Shown here: in pieces, positions 61,339-64,000 of the stretch
Layout of the letters: each line of letters starts with the position of its first letter
How positions within the stretch are numbered: position 1 is the stretch's first letter
Source: a virus
DNA length: 64,000 bases
IMG/VR virus record: IMGVR_UViG_3300032298_000424
Coordinates: 1-64,000 of that record
Strand: one strand, 5' to 3'
Program-made: the position numbers and the translations under genes
The notes under the pieces: generated by a model
Database searches by the model: none
Told to the model about the DNA's origin: nothing
What the model saw: only the letters and a program-made list of their open reading frames with translations

Positions 61339-62357
61339 ATTTCACACTAATACTATTTGCATCGGCATTTGCAATATCATCTGTTGCTGCATATTATTCT
61401 GTAGCAGGATTAGTTGCTATATTTTCTGGCGAACCCATCGCAGCTATCATAATGGGCGTAGCTTTAGAAATAGCTAAACTTGTCGCTGCTTCATGGATAT
61501 ATCGCAATTGGCAAACTACTGCTAGATTACTTAAATACTATTTTACAATAGCAGTATTAATACTTTCATTGATAACTTCAATGGGTATTTTTGGTTACTT
61601 ATCAAAATCACACTTAGAACACAGCGTTGTTTCTGGTGGAGTATCATCACAGGTTCAACTAATTGATGACAAGATATCAACTGAAAAAGAAAATATAAGC
61701 GCTGCAAGAAAAGCGTTAAAACAATTAGATGAATCAGTAGACCAAACGATGACTAGATCTACTGATGAAAAGGGTGCAGAAAGAGCTGCATCTTTAAGAC
61801 GTTCACAACAGAAAGAACGTCGTACAATTTTAGCCTCGATTGATGAGTCACAAAAGACAATTGAAAAACTTAATGTAGAGAAGGCACCTATTGCTGGTGA
61901 TCTAAGAAAGATTGAAGCAGAAGTTGGCCCGATAAAATACGTTGCAGAGTTGATCTATAGTGATTCGTCAGTTGAGGTTATTGATAAAGCAGTTAGGTTA
62001 GTAATTATACTAATCATCTGCGTGTTTGATCCATTGGCTATTTTACTGTTGATAGCTGCAAATATGGAAATGAGGAAAGGTACTCCTCGTGCAAGTGCCA
62101 CAACAGAACAGAAGGAGGAGAAGATCGTGGAAAAACGACCCTCTGGAACATCGAGAACTTTACCTATAAAACCTAAAAAACCTAAAAAGCCTAGTCTTCC
62201 AAAAAGGACAAAGCCTATGGTACCAAAAAAGAAACCGAAACCAGTTCCTAAGAAAAAACCAGTTCGTAAACCCAAGAAAAGTACAGTTGGTGCTACTCCT
62301 GGATTAGATGATGTTATCACCATTAAGAAGAGCACAGTATATCGCTTCGATGGCTAG
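61335..62357 (+). CDS. Membrane coiled-coil protein between gp17 and gp18, 340 aa
   Basis: ATG 61335 overlaps the terminase stop. Three N-terminal hydrophobic segments (about 3-29, 34-55, 67-87), a long charged coiled coil (about 105-200), a further TM segment (about 218-245, VIILIICVFDPLAILLLIAA), then a Lys/Pro-rich tail with repeated KPKKP and PKKKP units. This topology recurs in proteins of T4-like phages at this position but no function is assigned; a membrane-anchored late function is possible. Confidence 0.6.
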   Translation: MNFTLILFASAFAISSVAAYYSVAGLVAIFSGEPIAAIIMGVALEIAKLVAASWIYRNWQTTARLLKYYFTIAVLILSLITSMGIFGYLSKSHLEHSVVSGGVSSQVQLIDDKISTEKENISAARKALKQLDESVDQTMTRSTDEKGAERAASLRRSQQKERRTILASIDESQKTIEKLNVEKAPIAGDLRKIEAEVGPIKYVAELIYSDSSVEVIDKAVRLVIILIICVFDPLAILLLIAANMEMRKGTPRASATTEQKEEKIVEKRPSGTSRTLPIKPKKPKKPSLPKRTKPMVPKKKPKPVPKKKPVRKPKKSTVGATPGLDDVITIKKSTVYRFDG

Positions 62358-62379
62358 AAATCCAGAAGTTATAAATATA

Positions 62380-62387
62380 TGCAGAAG
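62380..62387 (+). promoter_or_regulatory. T4-like late promoter TATAAATA
   Basis: A perfect TATAAATA, 72 nt before the tail-sheath ATG, in the intergenic gap 62358-62459. Confidence 0.78.
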
Positions 62388-62459
62388 TGATAAATTCTTA
62401 TTATGGCACATATTATGCTCTCAACAATCCATATTAACTTAAAATCGAGGTAGAGAAAA

Positions 62460-64000
62460 ATGGCTTTTCAAGTTTCTCCTGGCGTAGCAATACGCGAAAT
62501 CGATCTTACTAACGTTGTACCTGCAGTCTCTACTTCAATTGGAGCTACTGTAATTACAGCCTTAAAAGGTCCGATAGAGGAGATTATAACCATTACTTCA
62601 GAGAAAGAACTGGCAGACACATTTGGTGTGCCTACAGATGATACAGCGCAATACTTTTTTAACGCTGCAGCTTTCCTAAAGTACGGTAATAATCTTAAGG
62701 TGGTCCGTGTCGCTGGCTCTGGCGCATTAAATGCAACATGCGGAGTATCAACTGCAGGCACTGGACTTTTAATCAAAAATAAAGATCATTATGAAAACAA
62801 TTACGAAGATGGCTCAGCAACTCAAGGTTGTTTTGCTGCTCGTGATGCTGGTGATCTAGGTAATTCAATCTCAGTTGAATTCGTAACTAATGCTACAGGA
62901 TATGCAGCATGGACAGATTGGAAAGATCAATTCGATACTGCTCCTGGTACATCTGATTATGCATTAGCTAAAGGTGGTACTGCAGACGAAATGCATATCA
63001 TTGTATACGACAGATCAGGTTATATCACTGGTGTTGCTAATACAGTACTAGAAAAGTTTCCCTTTGTTTCACAAGCGCGTGATGCTAAGAAATTTGACGG
63101 TACATCAAACTACTACAAAGAAGTTATTAATGCAACATCTAAATATATTTGGTGGTTAGATCATTTATCTACATTAACAAACGCTGGTTCATTAGGTTCA
63201 GAAAACTTTGCAACGATTGATACTGTATACAGTAAAGATCTTGCTGGTGGTGCTGATGGTGCTGCGGTAGATGAAGGTGATATCGATGATGGCTTCCAAG
63301 TATTCAACGATGCAGAAACCGTTGACGTCAACTTATTGATTGGTGCACCGACTCTTGCTTCTACAGCAGGCGAAACTCAAGCAGCTAACTTAATCGCGAT
63401 CGCAGAAAATCGTAAAGATTTAATCGCGTTTGTCTCTCCTCCAATCAGTGCAACGGCAGCATCAACATCGCAAAAAGCAGATGTTATTGATTTCGTTGAC
63501 ACACTAACATCAACGTCTTATGCAGTTGTAGATTCTTCAGCATTGAAGATTTATGACAAGTATAATGACGTATATCGTTGGATTCCAGCTGCTGGTCATA
63601 TGGCCGGTCTTTGTGCTAATACAGACGAAGTTGCTGACGCTTGGTTCTCACCAGGTGGCTTCACTCGTGGTCAGTTATTAGGCGTAACAAAGATTGCTTT
63701 CAATCCTAAAAAAGCTGAACGTGATGATTTATACAAAAGACGTGTAAATCCAATCGTTTCTTTCCCAGGTGAAGGCACAGTATTATTTGGCGATAAAACT
63801 CTTCTAAGTAAACCGTCTGCATTCGATCGTATTAACGTACGTCGTCTGTTTATCATCTTAGAAAAAGCTATCTCAACTGCTGCTAAGTATCAGTTGTTTG
63901 AGCTTAACGACGAATTCACTCGTGCTATGTTCCGTAACATGACAGAACCTTTCCTCAGGGAAATTCAAGGTCGTCGTGGTATTACAGACTTCAAAGTAGT
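62460..64000 (+). CDS. 18: Tail sheath protein gp18 (partial, runs off window)
   Basis: ATG 62460 with GAGGTAGAGA as SD; 513 codons are visible with no stop before the window edge. N-terminus AFQVSPGVAIREIDLTNVVP then AVSTSIGATVITALKGPIEE, the diagnostic start of T4-like sheath proteins, then FGVPTDDTAQYFFNAAAFLK and the C-terminal region reaching RRLFIILEKAISTAAKYQLF. T4 gp18 is 659 aa, so the missing end is probably about 150 residues, followed by gp19. Contracts to drive the tube into the host. Confidence 0.95.
   Translation, partial: MAFQVSPGVAIREIDLTNVVPAVSTSIGATVITALKGPIEEIITITSEKELADTFGVPTDDTAQYFFNAAAFLKYGNNLKVVRVAGSGALNATCGVSTAGTGLLIKNKDHYENNYEDGSATQGCFAARDAGDLGNSISVEFVTNATGYAAWTDWKDQFDTAPGTSDYALAKGGTADEMHIIVYDRSGYITGVANTVLEKFPFVSQARDAKKFDGTSNYYKEVINATSKYIWWLDHLSTLTNAGSLGSENFATIDTVYSKDLAGGADGAAVDEGDIDDGFQVFNDAETVDVNLLIGAPTLASTAGETQAANLIAIAENRKDLIAFVSPPISATAASTSQKADVIDFVDTLTSTSYAVVDSSALKIYDKYNDVYRWIPAAGHMAGLCANTDEVADAWFSPGGFTRGQLLGVTKIAFNPKKAERDDLYKRRVNPIVSFPGEGTVLFGDKTLLSKPSAFDRINVRRLFIILEKAISTAAKYQLFELNDEFTRAMFRNMTEPFLREIQGRRGITDFKV

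Overview
The window is a 64-kb piece of a T4-like contractile-tailed (myovirus) phage genome. Most of it is the virion morphogenesis region: baseplate hub and wedge (gp4, gp5, gp6, gp7-like, gp8, gp25, gp26, gp27-like, gp48/54-like, gp53), neck (gp13, gp14), tail completion (gp15), terminase (gp16, gp17) and the start of the tail sheath (gp18, running off the right edge). Gene content and order, the DUF4815 baseplate giant, the CBM-repeat fibre, the NATAAATA-type late promoters and the AT-rich composition resemble T4-like phages of aquatic bacteria (cyanophage/pelagiphage-like). A GH19 virion hydrolase and a phage-encoded outer-membrane beta-barrel suggest a Gram-negative host. I cannot name the host. 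I saw no tRNA, CRISPR array or insertion sequence.

Layout. 1-1934 (+): an early-type module with an AAA+ ATPase and five tiny overlapping genes. 1935-2370: a convergent non-coding stretch with repeats and a bidirectional terminator. 2371-6997 (-): tape measure, holin, gp26 with a probable -1 frameshift extension, a tail-tube-family protein, an unknown protein and gp4. 6997-26140 (+): late promoter, then baseplate tube cap, gp53, hub, spike, GH19 hydrolase, gp25, gp6, gp7-like, gp8, DUF4815 protein and small fibre proteins. 26137-34438: an accessory cassette with an inverted class-III aminotransferase, an unknown protein, a 68-aa peptide ending in alternating cysteines, four consecutive radical-SAM-type proteins and a DUF3050 oxidase-like protein. 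34434-46670 (+): tail-fibre and adhesin genes. 46686-54060 (+): a second accessory cassette with a U32-like/methyltransferase fusion, a flavin-dependent halogenase, two 2OG-Fe(II)-oxygenase-like proteins, two membrane proteins and an outer-membrane protein. 54091-64000 (+): terminator and late promoter, a Dps-like ferritin, then neck, fibre, gp15, gp16, gp17, a membrane coiled-coil protein and gp18.

How it works together. Late promoters (TATAAATA/NATAAATA) punctuate the structural operons, and genes inside each operon are joined by ATGA/TAATG overlaps. The most unusual content is the two enzyme cassettes embedded among fibre genes. The first places a Cys-rich small peptide in a 4-nt overlap with a SPASM radical-SAM enzyme, which is the architecture of RiPP or peptide-modification loci. 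Yet the peptide also shares an HxH domain with a neighbouring putative virion protein. A testable reading is that the phage post-translationally modifies a virion tip peptide. The second cassette carries a halogenase with intact catalytic residues. A second notable signal is a U_UUU_UUC slippery heptamer at the end of the gp26 gene that would fuse it to a short downstream frame, like the tail-assembly chaperones of lambda.
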